Assembly: GCA_949710005.1 (NCBI GenBank)
Contig: OX453282.1
Span: 13,268,236-13,332,235 of the forward strand
From: Ricordea florida
Taxonomy: Eukaryota; Cnidaria; Anthozoa; Corallimorpharia; Ricordeidae
DNA: 64,000 nt
Reading direction: 5' to 3'
Shown here: piece after piece, positions 1 through 12,500 of the stretch
Numbering within the stretch: position 1 is the stretch's first letter
How the letters are laid out: the number at the start of each line of letters is the position of its first letter
The notes under the pieces: generated by a model
What the model was told of the DNA's origin: nothing
Database searches by the model: none
The model's input: the letters and a program-made list of their open reading frames with translations, nothing else
Translations under genes and position numbers: made by a program

Positions 1-3000
1 GGAGGACCGTCATCTAGCGTGGTAAGTTATCGAATCATTTCGAATGTTTTATCTATCTGTCATAGTAGGATATAGACGAAGGTTTAGATAACGAATGAAA
101 TTTTAATTGAAACGATTATATTTCCATGTGATTTAAGGAAAGAACTCTTTGTTACTACGCATGCGCACTTCATACAATTGCCCTTAAATCCTTAAAATGA
201 AAGATAATCTATCATATCTCGGCTTGCAGAATCTTTGCAATTATGAAACTTTGCATACTTGTAGTATAACGAAAGGGTAACATCTACGTAAAAAGTAAAA
301 TTGATTGTAATTCGCAATCCTTTTGTATTTCAGCTGTCAACATATTAGCTTAAGGCAGCTGAATGTAAAGCATACTGCTCAGACAGTACTAAAGTTCATC
401 AAATCAGTCCTCATTACACAGATTAGTGACAAACATGCAATTTTCACCTTATTGTAGCATTTAAAATGTAATTTAAAATCCATTTTATCTCGTGATTGTA
501 GTCATTGTTAAGAAAAAGATAAAATACAAAGAGATGGTTGCAAGGAAACTCAACCTTACACGTTTTTGTCAAAACACCATATAAAAGATTGTATATGCAG
601 GAGGACCGTAATCTAGCGTGGTAAGTTATTGAATCATTTTGAATGTTTTATCTATCTGTCATAGTAGGATTTAGACGAAAGTTTAGATAACGAATGAAAT
701 TTTAATTGAAACGATTATATTTCCATGTGATTTAAGGAAAGAACTCTTTGTTACTACGCATGCGCACTTCATACAATTGCCTTTAAACCCTTAAAATGAA
801 AGATATTCTATCATATTTCGGCTTGCAGAATCTTTGTAATTCTGAAACTTTGCATACATGTAGTATAACGAAAGGCTAACATCTACGTAAAAAGTAAAAT
901 TGATTGTAATTCGCAATACTATTGTATTTCAGCTGTCAACATATTAGCTTAAGGCAGCTGATTGTAAAGCATACTGCTCAGACAGTACTAAAGTTCATCA
1001 AATCAGTCCTCATTACACAGATTAGTGACAAACATGCAATTTTCACCACCTTGTAGCATTTAAAATGTAATTTAAAATCTATTTGATCTCGTGATTGTTG
1101 TCATTCTTAAGAAAAAGATAAAATACAAAGAGATCGTTGTAAGGAAACTCAGCCTTACAGATTTTTGTCAAAAAACCATATAAGAGATTGTATGGGCAGG
1201 AGGACCGTCATCTAGCGTGGTAAGTTATCGAATCATTTTGAATGTTTTATCTATCTGTCATAGTAGGATATAGACGAAGGTTTAGATAACGAATGAAATT
1301 TTAATTTACACGATTATATTTCCACGTGATTTAAGGAAAGAACTCTTTGTTACTACGCATGCGCACTTCATACAATTGCCTTTAAATCCTTGAAATGAAA
1401 GATATTCTATCATATCTCGGATTGCAGAATCTTTGCAATTCTGAAACTTTGCATACTTGTAGTATAACGAAAGGCTAACATCTACGTAAAAAGTAAAATT
1501 GATTGTAATTCGCAATCCTATTGTATTTCAGCTGTCAACATATTAGCTTAAGGCAGCTGATTGTAAAGCATACTGCTCAGACAGTACTAAAGTTCCTCAA
1601 ATCAGTCCTCATTACACAAATTGGTGACAAACATGCAGTTTTCACCTTATTGTAGCATTTAAAATGTAATTTAAAATCCATTTTATCTCGTGATTGTAGT
1701 CATTGTTAAGAACAAGATAAAATACAAAGAGATGGTTGCAAGGAAACTCAGCCTTACACGTTTTTGTCAAAACACCATATAAGAGATTGTATAGGAAGGA
1801 GGACCGTCATCTAGCGTGGTAAGTTATTGAATCATTTTGAATGTTTTATCTATCTGTCATAGTAGGATATAGACGAAAGTTTAGATAACGAATGAAATTT
1901 GAATTGCAACGATTATATTTCCATGTGATTTAAAGAAAGAACTCTTTGTTACTACGCATGCGCACTTCATACAATTGCCTTTAAACCCTTAAAATGAAAG
2001 ATATTCTATCATATTTCGGCTTGCAGAATCTTTGTAATTATGAAACTTTGCATACATGTAGTATAACGAAAGGCTAACATCTACGTAAAAAGTAAAATTG
2101 ATTGTAATTCGCAATCCTATTGTATTTCAGCTGTCAACATATTAGCTTAAGGCAGCTGATTGTAAAGCATACTGCTCAGACAGTACTAAAGTTCATCAAA
2201 TCAGTCCTCATTACACAGATTAGTGACAAACATGCAATTTTCACCACCTTGTAGCATTTAAAATGTAATTTAAAATCCATTTTATCTCGTGATTGTAGTC
2301 ATTCTTAAGAACAAGATAAAATACAAAGAGATGGTTGCAAGGAAACTCAGCCTTACAGATTTTTGTCAAAACACCATATAAGAGATTTTATGGGCAGGAG
2401 GACCGTAATCTAGAGTGGTAAGTTATCGAATCATTTTGAATGTTTTATCTATCTGTCATAGTAGGATATAGACGAAGGTTTAGATAACGAATGAAATTTT
2501 AATTGAAACGATTATATTTCCATGTGATTTAAGGAAAGAACTCTTTGTTACTACGCATGCGCACTTCATACAATTGCCTTTAAACCCTTAAAATGAAAGA
2601 TATTCTAAAATATCTCGGCTTGCAGAATCTTTGCAGACTTGTAGTATAACGAAAGTGTAATATCAACGTAAAAAGTAAAATTGATTGTAATTCGCAATCC
2701 TATTGTATTTCAGCTGTCAACACATTAGCTTAATGGAGCTGATTGTAAAGCATACTGCTCAGACAGTACTAAAGTTCATCAAATCAGTCCTCATTACACA
2801 GATTAGTGACAAACATGCAATTTTCACCACCTTGTGGCATTTAAAATGTAATTTAAAATCCATTTTATCTCGTGATTGTAGTCATTCTTAAGAACAAGAT
2901 AAAATACAAAGAGATGGTTGCAAGGAAACTCAGCCTTACAGATTTTTGTCAAAACACCATATAAGAGATTGTATGGGCAGGAGGACCGTCATCTAGCGTG

Positions 3001-3579
3001 GTAAGTTATCGAATCATTTTGAATGTTTTATCTATCTGTCATAGTAGGGTATAGACCAAGGTTTAGATAAGGAATGAAATTTTAATTGAAACGATTATAT
3101 TTCCATGTGATTTAAGGAAAGAACTCTTTGTTACTACGCATGCGCACTTCATACAATTTTTTTTAAACCCTTAAAATGAAAGATATTCTATCATATCTCG
3201 GCTTGCAGAATCTTTTCAATTCTGAAACTTTGCATACTTGTAGTATAAAAAAAGGCTAACATCTACGTAAAAAGTAAAATTGATTGTAATTCGCAATCCT
3301 ATTGTATTTCAGCTGTCAACATATTAGCTTAAGGCAGCTGATTGTAAAGCATACTGCTCAGACAGTACTCAGGTTCATCAAATCAGTCCTCATTACACAG
3401 ATTAGTGAGAAACATGCAATTTTCACCACCTTGTAGCATTTAAAATGTAATTTAAAATCCATTTTATCTCGTGATTGTAGTCATTGTTAAGAACAAGATA
3501 AAATACAAAGAGATGGTTGCAAGGAAACTCAGCCTTACAGATTTTTGTCAAAACACCATATAAGAGATTGTATGGGCAG

Positions 3580-4179
3580 GAGGACCGTCATCTAGCGTGG
3601 TAAGTTATCGAATCATTTTGAATGTTTTATCTATCTGTCATAGTAGGATATAGACGAAGGTTTAGATAAGGAATGAAATTTTAATTGAAACGATTATATT
3701 TCCATGTGATTTAAGGAAAGAACTCTTTGTTACTACGCATGCGCACTTCATACAATTGCTTTTAAACCCTTAAAATGAAAGATATTCTATCATATCTCGG
3801 CTTGCAGAATCTTTTCAATTCTGAAACTTTGCATACTTGTAGTATAAAAAAAGGCTAAAATCTACATAAAAAGTAAAATTGATTGTAATTCGCAATCCTA
3901 TTGTATTTCAGCTGTCAACATATTAGCTTAAGGCAGCTGATTGTAAAGCATACTGCTCAGACAGTACTAAGGGTCATGAAATCAGTCCTCATTACACAGA
4001 TTAGTGACAAACATGCAAGTTAAAATTACCTTGTGGCATTTAAAATGTAATTTAAAATCCATTTTATCTCGTGATTGTAGTCATTCTTAAGAACAAGATA
4101 AAATACAAAGAGATGGTTGCAAGGAAAATCAGCCTTAGAGATTTTTTTCAAAACACCATATAAGAGATTGAATGGGCAG
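3580..4179 (+). repeat. Representative satellite monomer with internal landmarks
   Basis: One complete unit is described as the type. A perfect donor-like GTAAGT begins at 3600. A GCATGC palindrome inside ACGCATGCGCA lies near 3737. A TTTCAG acceptor-like site ends at 3911, with CAGCTG E-box-like sites on its right side. A short direct repeat of ATTTAAAAT follows, and a TATAAGAG box lies about 20 bases before the next GAGGACCG. These landmarks recur in nearly every unit, but the units are so similar overall that their persistence alone does not prove function. Confidence 0.8.
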
Positions 4180-5977
4180 GAGGACCGTCATCTAGCGTGG
4201 TAAGTTATCGAATCATTTTGAATGTTTTATCTATCTGTCATAGTAGGATATAGACGAAGGTTTAGATGACGAATGAAATTTTAATTGAAACGATTATATT
4301 TTTATGTGATTTAAGGAAAGAACTCTTTGTTACTACGCAGGCGAACTTCATACAATTGCCTTTAAACCCTTAAAATGAAAGATAATCTATCATATCTCGG
4401 CTTGCAGAATCTTTTTAATTCTGTAACTTTGCATACTTGTAGTATAACGAAAGGCTAACATCAACGTATAAAGTAAAATTGATTGTAATTCGCAATCCTA
4501 TTGTATTTCAGCTGTCAACATATTAGCTTAAGGCAGCTGATTGTAAAGCATACTGCTCAGACAGTACTAAAGTTCATGAAATCACTCCTCATTACAGAGA
4601 TTAGTGACAAACATGCAATTTTCACCACCTTGTAGCATTTAAAATGTAATTTAAAATCCATTTTATCTCGTGATTGTAGTCATTCTTGAGAACAAGATAA
4701 AATACAAAGAGATGGTTGCAAGGAAACTCAGCCTTACAGATTTTTGTCAAAACACCATATAAGAGATTGTATGGGCAGGAGGACCGTCATCTAGCGTGGT
4801 AAGTTATCGAATCATTTTGAATGTTTTATCTATCTGTCATAGTAGGATATAGACGAAGGTTTAGATAAGGAATGAAATTTTAATTGAAACGATTATATTT
4901 CCATGTGATTTAAGGAAAGAACTCTTTGTTACTACGCATGCGCACTTCATACAATTGCTTTTAAACCCTTAAAATGAAAGATATTCTATCATATCTCGGC
5001 TTGCAGAATCTTTTCAATTCTGAAACTTTGCATACTTGTAGTATAAAAAAAGGCTAAAATCTACATAAAAAGTAAAATTGATTGTAATTCGCAATCCTAT
5101 TGTATTTCAGCTGTCAACATATTAGCTTAAGGCAGCTGATTGTAAAGCATACTGCTCAGACAGTACTAAGGGTCATGAAATCAGTCCTCATTACACAGAT
5201 TAGTGACAAACATGCAAGTTAAAATTACCTTGTGGCATTTAAAATGTAATTTAAAATCCATTTTATCTCGTGATTGTAGTCATTCTTAAGAACAAGATAA
5301 AATACAAAGAGATGGTTGCAAGGAAAATCAGCCTTAGAGATTTTTTTCAAAACACCATATAAGAGATTGAATGGGCAGGAGGACCGTCATCTAGCGTGGT
5401 AAGTTATCGAATCATTTTGAATGTTTTATCTATCTGTCATAGTAGGATATAGACGAAGGTTTAGATGACGAATGAAATTTTAATTGAAACGATTATATTT
5501 TTATGTGATTTAAGGAAAGAACTCTTTGTTACTACGCAGGCGAACTTCATACAATTGCCTTTAAACCCTTAAAATGAAAGATAATCTATCATATCTCGGC
5601 TTGCAGAATCTTTTCAATTCTGTAACTTTGCATACTTGTAGTATAACGAAAGGCTAACATCAACGTATAAAGTAAAATTGATTGTAATTCGCAATCCTAT
5701 TGTATTTCAGCTGTCAACATATTAGCTTAAGGCAGCTGATTGTAAAGCATACTGCTCAGACAGTACTAAAGTTCATGAAATCACTCCTCATTACAGAGAT
5801 TAGTGACAAACATGCAATTTTCACCACCTTGTAGCATTTAAAATGTAATTTAAAATCCATTTTATCTCGTGATTGTAGTCATTCTTGAGAACAAGATAAA
5901 ATACAAAGAGATGGTTGCAAGGAAACTCAGCCTTACAGATTTTTGTCAAAACACCATATAAGAGATTGTATGGGCAG
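3580..5977 (+). repeat. Dimer (about 1,199 bp) repeated twice in tandem
   Basis: Monomers starting at 3580 and 4180 are repeated as those at 4779 and 5379. Shared private variants include the AAGTTAAAATTACC tract (about 4017 and 5216), a run of seven A after GTAT (about 3844 and 5043), ATTTTTATGTG (about 4298 and 5497) and CAGGCGAAC (about 4339 and 5538). The copies look nearly identical, which points to a recent local duplication. A single diverged copy of the same dimer sits at 17339-18537. Confidence 0.85.
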
Positions 5978-7175
5978 GAGGACCGTCATCTAGCGTGGTA
6001 AGTTATCGAATCATTTTGAATGTTTTATCTATCTGTCATAGTAGGATATAGACGAAGGTTTAGATAACGAATGAAATTTTAATTGAAACGATTATATTTC
6101 CATGTGATTTAAGGAAAGAACTCTTTGTTACTACGCATGCGCACTTCATACAATTGCCTTTAAACCCTTAAAATGAAAGATATTTTATCATATCTCGGCT
6201 TGCAGAATCTTTTCAATTCTGAAACTTTGCATACTTGTAGTATAACGAAAGGCTAACATCTACGTAAAAAGTAAAATTGATTGTAATTCGCAATCCTATT
6301 GTATTTTAGCTGTCAACATATTAGCTTAAGGCAGCTGATTGTAAAGCATACTGCTCAGAAAGTACTAAAGTTCATCAAATCAGTCCTCATTACACAGATT
6401 AGTGACAAACATGCAATTTTCACCACCTTGTAGCATTTAAAATGTAATTTAAAATCCATTTTATCTCGTGATTGTAGTCATTCTTAAGAACAAGATAAAA
6501 TACAAAGAGATGGTTGCAAGGAAACTCAGCCTTACAGATTTTTGTCAAAACACCATATAAGAGATTGTATGGGCAGGAGGACCGTCATCTAGCGTGGTAA
6601 GTTATCGAATCTTTTTGAATGTCTTATCTATCTGTCATAGTAGGATATAGACGAAGGTTTAGATAACGAATGAAATTTTAATTGAAACGATTATATTTCC
6701 ATGTGATTTAAGGAAAGAACTCTTTGTTACTACGCATGCGCACTTCATACAATTGCCTTTAAACCCTTAAAATGAAAGATATTCTATCATATCTCGGCTT
6801 GCAGAATCTTTGCAATTCTGAAACTTTGCAGACTTGTAGTATAACGAAAGGCTAACATCTACGTAAAAAGTAAAATTGATTGTAATTCGCAATCCTATTG
6901 TATTTCAGCTGTCAACATATTAGCTTAAGGAAGCTGATTGTAAATTATACTGCTCAGACAGTACTAAAGTTCATCAAATCAGTCCTCATTACACAGATTA
7001 GTGACAAACATGCAATTTTCACCACCTTGTAGCATTTAAAATGTAATTTAAAATCCATTTTATCTCGTGATTGTAGTCATTCTTTAAAACAAGATACAAT
7101 ACTAAGAGATGGTTGAAAGGAAATTCAGCCTTACAGAGTTTTGTCAAAACACCATATAAGAGATTGTATGGGCAG

Positions 7176-9570
7176 GAGGACGGTCATCTAGCGTGGGAAG
7201 TTATCGAATCATTTTGAATGTTTTATCTATCTGTCATAGTAGGATATAGACGAAGGTTTAGATAACGAATGAAATTTTAATTGAGACGATTATATTTCCA
7301 TGTGATTTAATAAAAGAACTCTTTGTTACTACGCATGCGCACTTCATACAATTGCCTTTAAACCTTTAAAATGAAAGATATTCTATCATATCTCGGCTTG
7401 CAGAATCTTTTCAATTCTGAAACTTTGCAGACTTGTAGTATAACGAAAGGGTAACATCTACGTAAGAAGTAAAATTGATTGTAATTCGCAATCCTATTGT
7501 ATTTCAGCTGTCAACATATTAGCTTAAAGCAGCTGATTGTAAAGCATACTGCTCAGACAGTACTAAAGCTCATGAAATCAGTCCTCATTACACAGATTAG
7601 TGACAAACATGCAATTTTCACCACCTTGTAGCATTTAAAATGTAATTTAAAATCCATTTTATCTTGTGATTGTAGTCATTCTTAAGAACAAGATAAAATA
7701 CAAAGAGATGGTTGCAAGGAAACTCAGCCTTACAGATTTTTGTCAAAACACCATATAAGAGATTGTATGGGCAGGAGGACGGTCATCTAGCCTGGTAAGT
7801 TATCGAATCATTTTGAATGTTTTATCTATCTGTCATAGTAGGATATAGACGAAGGTTTAGATAACGAATAAAATTTTAATTGAAACGATTATATTTCCAT
7901 GTGATTTAAGGAAAGAACTCTTTGTTACTACGCATGCGCACTACATACAATTGCCTTTAAACCCTTAAAATGAAAGATAATCTATCATATCTCGGCTTGC
8001 AGAATCTTTTCAATTCTGTAAATTTGCATACTTGTAGTATAACGAAAGGCTAACATCTACGTAAAAAGTAAAATTGATTGTAATTCGCAATCCTATTGTA
8101 TTTCAGCTGTCAACATATTAGCTTAAGGCAGCTGATTGTAAAGCATACTGCTCAGACAGTACTAAAGTTCATCAAATCAGTCCTCATTACACAGATTAGT
8201 GACAAACATGCAATTTTCACCACCTTGTAGCATTTAAAATGTAATTTAAAATCCATTTTATCTCATGATTGTAGTCATTCTTAAAAACAAGATAAAATAC
8301 AAAGAGATGGTTGCAAGGAAACTCAGCCTTACAGATTTTTGTCAAAACACCATATAAGAGATTGTATGGGCAGGAGGCCGTCATCTAGCGTGGTAAGTTA
8401 TCGAATCATTTTGAATGTTTTATCTATCTGTCATAGTAGGATATAGACGAAGGTTTAGATAACGAATGAAATTTTAATTGAGACGATTATATTTCCATGT
8501 GATTTAATAAAAGAACTCTTTGTTACTACGCATGCGCACTTCATACAATTGCCTTTAAACCCTTAAAATGAAAGATATTCTATCATATCTCGGCTTGCAG
8601 AATCTTTTCAATTCTGAAACTTTGCAGACTTGTAGTATAACGAAAGGGTAACATCTACGTAAGAAGTAAAATTGATTGTAATTCGCAATCCTATTGTATT
8701 TCAGCTGTCAACATATTAGCTTAAAGCAGCTGATTGTAAAGCATACTGCTCAGACAGTACTAAAGCTCATGAAATCAGTCCTCATTACACAGATTAGTGA
8801 CAAACATGCAATTTTCACCACCTTGTAGCATTTAAAATGTAATTTAAAATCCATTTTATCTTGTGATTGTAGTCATTCTTAAGAACAAGATAAAATACAA
8901 AGAGATGGTTGCAAGGAAACTCAGCCTTACAGATTTTTGTCAAAACACCATATAAGAGATTGTATGGGCAGGAGGACGGTCATCTAGCCTGGTAAGTTAT
9001 CGAATCATTTTGAATGTTTTATCTATCTGTCATAGTAGGATATAGACGAAGGTTTAGATAACGAATGAAATTTTAATTGAAACGATTATATTTCCATGTG
9101 ATTTAAGGAAAGAACTCTTTGTTACTACGCATGCGCACTACATACAATTGCCTTTAAACCCTTAAAATGAAAGATAATCTATCATATCTCGGCTTGCAGA
9201 ATCTTTTCAATTCTGTAAATTTGCATACTTGTAGTATAACGAAAGGCTAACATCTACGTAAAAAGTAAAATTGATTGTAATTCGCAATCCTATTGTATTT
9301 CAGCTGTCAACATATTAGCTTAAGGCAGCTGATTGTAAAGCATACTGCTCAGACAGTACTAAAGTTCATCAAATCAGTCCTCATTACACAGATTAGTGAC
9401 AAACATGCAATTTTCACCACCTTGTAGCATTTAAAATGTAATTTAAAATCCATTTTATCTCGTGATTGTAGTCATTCTTAAGAACAAGATAAAATACAAA
9501 GAGATGGTTGCAAGGAAACTCAGCCTTACAGATTTTTGTCAAAACACCATATAAGAGATTGTATGGGCAG
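7176..9570 (+). repeat. Second dimer duplication in the left block
   Basis: Monomers starting at 7176 and 7775 match those at 8374 and 8972. Markers shared by the first pair member are ATTTAATAAAAG and GTAAGAAGTAAAA. Markers of the second are CTAGCCTGG and CACTACATACAATTG. The unit at 8374 has lost two bases at its start (GAGGCCGTC instead of GAGGACCGTC). Confidence 0.8.
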
Positions 9571-12500
9571 GAGGACCGTCATCTAGCGTGGTAAGTTATC
9601 GAATCATTTTGAATGTTTTATCTATATGTCATAGTAAGATATAGACGAAGGTTTAGATAACGAATTGAATTTTAATTGAGACGATTATATTTCCATGTGA
9701 TTTAAGGAAAGAACTCTTTGTTACTACGCATGCGCACTTCATACAATTGCCTTTAAACCCTTAAAATGAAAGATATCCTATCATATCTCGGCTTGCAGAA
9801 TCTTTTCAATTCTGAAACTTTGCAGACTTGTAGTATAACGAAAGGGTAACATCTACGTAAAAGGTAAAATTGATTGTAATTCGCAATCCTATTGTATTTC
9901 AGCTGTCAACATATTAGCTTAAGGCAGCTGATTGTAAGCATACTGCTCAGACAGTACTAAAGTTCATCAAATCAGTCCTCATTACACAGATTAGTGACAA
10001 ACATGCAATTTTCACCACCTTGTAGCATTTAAAATGTAATTTAAAATCCATTTTATCTCGTGATTGTAGTCATTCTTAAGAACAAGATAAAATACAAAGA
10101 GATGGTTGCAAGGAAACTTTGCCTTACACGTTTTAGTCAAAACACCATATAAGAGATTGTATGGGCAGGAGGACCGTCATCTAGCGTGGTAAGTTATTGA
10201 ATCATTTTGAATGTTTTATCTATCTGTCATAGTAGGATATAGACGAAGGTTTAGATAACAAATGAAATTTTAATTGAAACGATTATATTTCCATGTGATT
10301 TAAGGAAAGAACTCTTTGTTACTACGCATGCGCACTTCATACAATTGCCTTTAAACCCTTAAAATAAAAGATATTCTATCATATTTCGGCTTGCAGAATC
10401 TTTGTAATTGTGAAACTTTGCATACATGTAGTATAACGAAAGGTTAACATCTACGTAAAAAGTAAAATTGATTGTAATTCGCAATCCTATTGTATTTCAG
10501 CTGTCAACATATTAGCTTAAGGCAGCTGATTGTAAAGCATACTGCTCAGACAGTACTAAAGTTCATCAAATCAGTCCTCATTACACAGATTAGTTACAAA
10601 CATGCAATTTTCATCACCTTGTAGCATTTAAAATGTAATTTAAAATCCATTTGATCTCGTGATAGTAGTCATTCTTAAGAACAAGATAAAATACAAAGAG
10701 ATGGTTGCAAGGAAACTCAGCCTTACAGATTTTTGTCAAACACCATATAAGAGATTCTTTGGGCAGGAGGACCGTCATCTAGCGTGCTAAGTTATCGAAT
10801 CATTTCGAATGTTTTATCTATCTGTCATAGTAGGATATAGACGAAGGTTTAGATAACGAATGAAATTTTAATTGAAACGATTATATTTCCATGTGATTTA
10901 AGGAAAGAACTCTTTGTTACTACGCATGCGCACTTCATACAATTGCCCTTAAATCCTTAAAATGAAAGATAATCTATCATATCTCGGCTTGCAGAATCTT
11001 TGCAATTATGAAACTTTGCATACTTGTAGTATAACGAAAGGGTAACATCTACGTAAAAAGTAAAATTGATTGTAATTCGCAATCCTTTTGTATTTCAGCT
11101 GTCAACATATTAGCTTAAGGCAGCTGAATGTAAAGCATACTGCTCAGACAGTACTAAAGTTCATCAAATCAGTCCTCATTACACAGATTAGTGACAAACA
11201 TGCAATTTTCACCTTATTGTAGCATTTAAAATGTAATTTAAAATCCATTTTATCTCGTGATTGTAGTCATTGTTAAGAAAAAGATAAAATACAAAGAGAT
11301 GGTTGCAAGGAAACTCAGCCTTACACGTTTTTGTCAAAACACCATATAAAAGATTGTATGGGCAGGAGGACCGTAATCTAGCGTGGTAAGTTATTGAATC
11401 ATTTTGAATGTTTTATCTATCTGTCATAGTAGGATTTAGACGAAAGTTTAGATAACGAATGAAATTTTAATTGAAACGATTATATTTCCATGTGATTTAA
11501 GGAAAGAACTCTTTGTTACTACGCATGCGCACTTCATACAATTGCCTTTAAACCCTTAAAATGAACGATATTCTATCATATTTCGGCTTGCAGAATCTTT
11601 GTAATTCTAAAACTTTGCATACATGTAGTATAACGAAAGGCTAACATCTACTTAAAAAGTAAAATTGATTGTAATTCGCAATACTATTGTATTTCAGCTT
11701 TCAACATATTAGCTTAAGCCAGCTGATTGTAAAGCATACTGCTCAGACAGTACTAAAGTTCATCAAATCAGTCCTCATTACACAGATTAGTGACAAACAT
11801 GCAATTTTCACCACCTTGTAGCATTTAAAATGTAATTTAAAATCCATTTGATCTCGTGATTGTAGTCATTCTTAAGAACAAGATAAAATACAAAGAGATG
11901 GTTGCAAGGAAACTCAGCCTTACAGATTTTTGTCAAAACACCATATAAGAGATTGTATGGGCAGGAGGACCGTCATCTAGCGTGGTAAGTTATCGAATCA
12001 TTTCGAATGTTTTATCTATCTGTCATAGTAGGATATAGACGAAGGTTTAGATAACGAATGAAATTTTAATTGAAACGATTATATTTCCATGTGATTTAAG
12101 GAAAGAACTCTTTGTTACTACGCATGCGCACTACATACAATTGCCTTTAAACCCTTAAAATGAAAGATAATCTATCATATCTCGGCTTGCAGAATCTTTT
12201 CAATTCTGTAACTTTGCATACTTATAGTATAACGAAAGGCTAACATCTACGTAAAAAGTAAAATTGATTGTAATTCGCAATCCTATTGTATTTCAGCTGT
12301 CAACATATTAGCTTAAGGCAGCTGATTGTAAAGCATACTGCTCAGACAGTACTAAAGTTCATCAAATCAGTCCTCATTACACAGATTAGTGACAAACATG
12401 CAATTTTCACCACCTTGTAGCATTTAAAATGTAATTTAAAATCCATTTTATCTCGTGATTGTAGTCATTCTTAAGAACAAGATAAAATACAAAGAGATGG

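Noticed and set aside
1306..1515. 69-77-residue minus-strand open frames recurring in the satellite (also 15065, 19819, 21018, 22217, 23416, 24615, 25814)
   Set aside because: They start at TTG rather than ATG. They exist only in monomers where one or two stop codons happen to be mutated, and their recurrence follows the repeat itself.
2703..2891. 62-residue plus-strand open frames recurring in the satellite (also 16462, 21856, 25453, 35223, 36421, 48395, 50192, 51990, 53787, 55584)
   Set aside because: There is no ATG start and they span the acceptor-like site. Most monomers have TAG in the middle of the same frame. They reflect a single-base variant copied by repeat amplification.
3580..4179. 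5S rRNA or tRNA gene within the monomer
   Set aside because: No A-box/B-box arrangement, cloverleaf or recognisable 5S sequence was seen on either strand.
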